From: Actinomycetes bacterium
GTDB lineage: Bacteria; Actinomycetota; Actinomycetes; Mycobacteriales; Micromonosporaceae
Direction of reading: 5' to 3'
DNA: 64,000 nucleotides
Assembly (NCBI GenBank): GCA_023402505.1
Contig: JAEYGD010000143.1
Span: forward strand, 1-64,000
Below the pieces are notes generated by a model. That model saw only the letters and a program-made list of their open reading frames with translations, did not search any database and was not told the DNA's origin. Below, one piece after another: positions 63,880 through 64,000 of the stretch (positions are counted from its first letter, which is position 1; each line of letters starts with the position of its first letter). A program made the position numbers and the translations under genes.

Positions 63880-64000
63880 GAGGATTCGACCATCACAATG
63901 ATTGAGCACTTTCCATCCTGAATAGCGGCTGGTCTCGACACGGTGCAGGACGAGAGCGGCCTGCACGATCACGGCCGCGCGGCGGGGACAGCAGCGCAGC

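Noticed and set aside
1..64000. CRISPR arrays, tRNA or rRNA genes, insertion sequences
   Set aside because: No regularly spaced repeats, tRNA cloverleaf or transposase-like protein was noticed on either strand by eye; this was not a computed search.

Overview
The window is high-GC actinomycete DNA. GC-rich codon use, ATGA/GTGA start-stop overlaps, GTG starts and family content suggest a filamentous actinomycete, possibly Micromonosporaceae. It holds what looks like a complete nonribosomal peptide gene cluster (about 11.1-60.9 kb) between unrelated or decaying flanking genes.

Left flank (1-11.1 kb): a minus-strand cassette (partial family-2 glycosyltransferase, methyltransferase, iron-containing redox enzyme, CDGSH protein); a large membrane NACHT-type NTPase with a C-terminal propeller-like region; a plus-strand methyltransferase and a kinase-fold phosphotransferase; then about 1 kb of decayed gene fragments, one a recognisable DUF4291 C-terminus.

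Cluster core: a plus-strand operon (11.1-14.6 kb) encodes a two-subunit transketolase, a small possibly jelly-roll protein and a BtrH-like acyltransferase. Facing it is a continuous minus-strand run of 19 genes (52.2 down to 14.5 kb) with overlaps or short gaps throughout: LysK-like hydrolase, LuxR-type regulator, class II DAHP synthase, fused ADC synthase, O-carbamoyltransferase, three multidomain NRPSs, a stand-alone C domain, two ABC exporters, a GNAT enzyme, an A-T protein, a C-A-T protein, an AurF/CmlI-type di-iron N-oxygenase, a thioesterase, MbtH, a type II thioesterase and a tandem acyl-CoA dehydrogenase. A third block (59.5 down to 52.4 kb) encodes a sulfotransferase, a DegT aminotransferase, LysW/LysX/LysY/LysZ, 4-hydroxymandelate synthase, a frameshifted gene and a 36-residue small ORF followed by a strong hairpin. 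A divergent XRE-TPR regulator closes the cluster.

How it may work (inference): LysW carries glutamate by its amino group; LysX, LysZ and LysY make the semialdehyde; the transketolase adds a two-carbon ketol; the aminotransferase installs an amine; the LysK-like hydrolase releases a 2,6-diamino-5,7-dihydroxyheptanoate-type amino acid. This is the amino-group-carrier logic known from vazabitide, azinomycin and ficellomycin clusters, where a sulfotransferase precedes aziridine formation. The assembly line reads A-T (starter A domain lacks the usual Asp), Cy-A-T (exact Cys code), C-A-T (Thr-like), two C-A-T modules with an identical unusual code, a split C + A-T module (Hpg-like), C-A-T (unknown code), then TE. 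ADC synthase, DAHP synthase and the N-oxygenase suggest a p-amino- or p-nitrobenzoate-type starter, giving an aryl-thiazoline. Paired ACTnnAGT palindromes 20-22 bp apart lie in three cluster promoters and look like a shared operator.

Right flank (61-64 kb): two pseudogenes (one broken by two nonsense codons at probable Trp positions) and an LtrA-family membrane protein. No tRNA, rRNA, CRISPR array or transposase was found.
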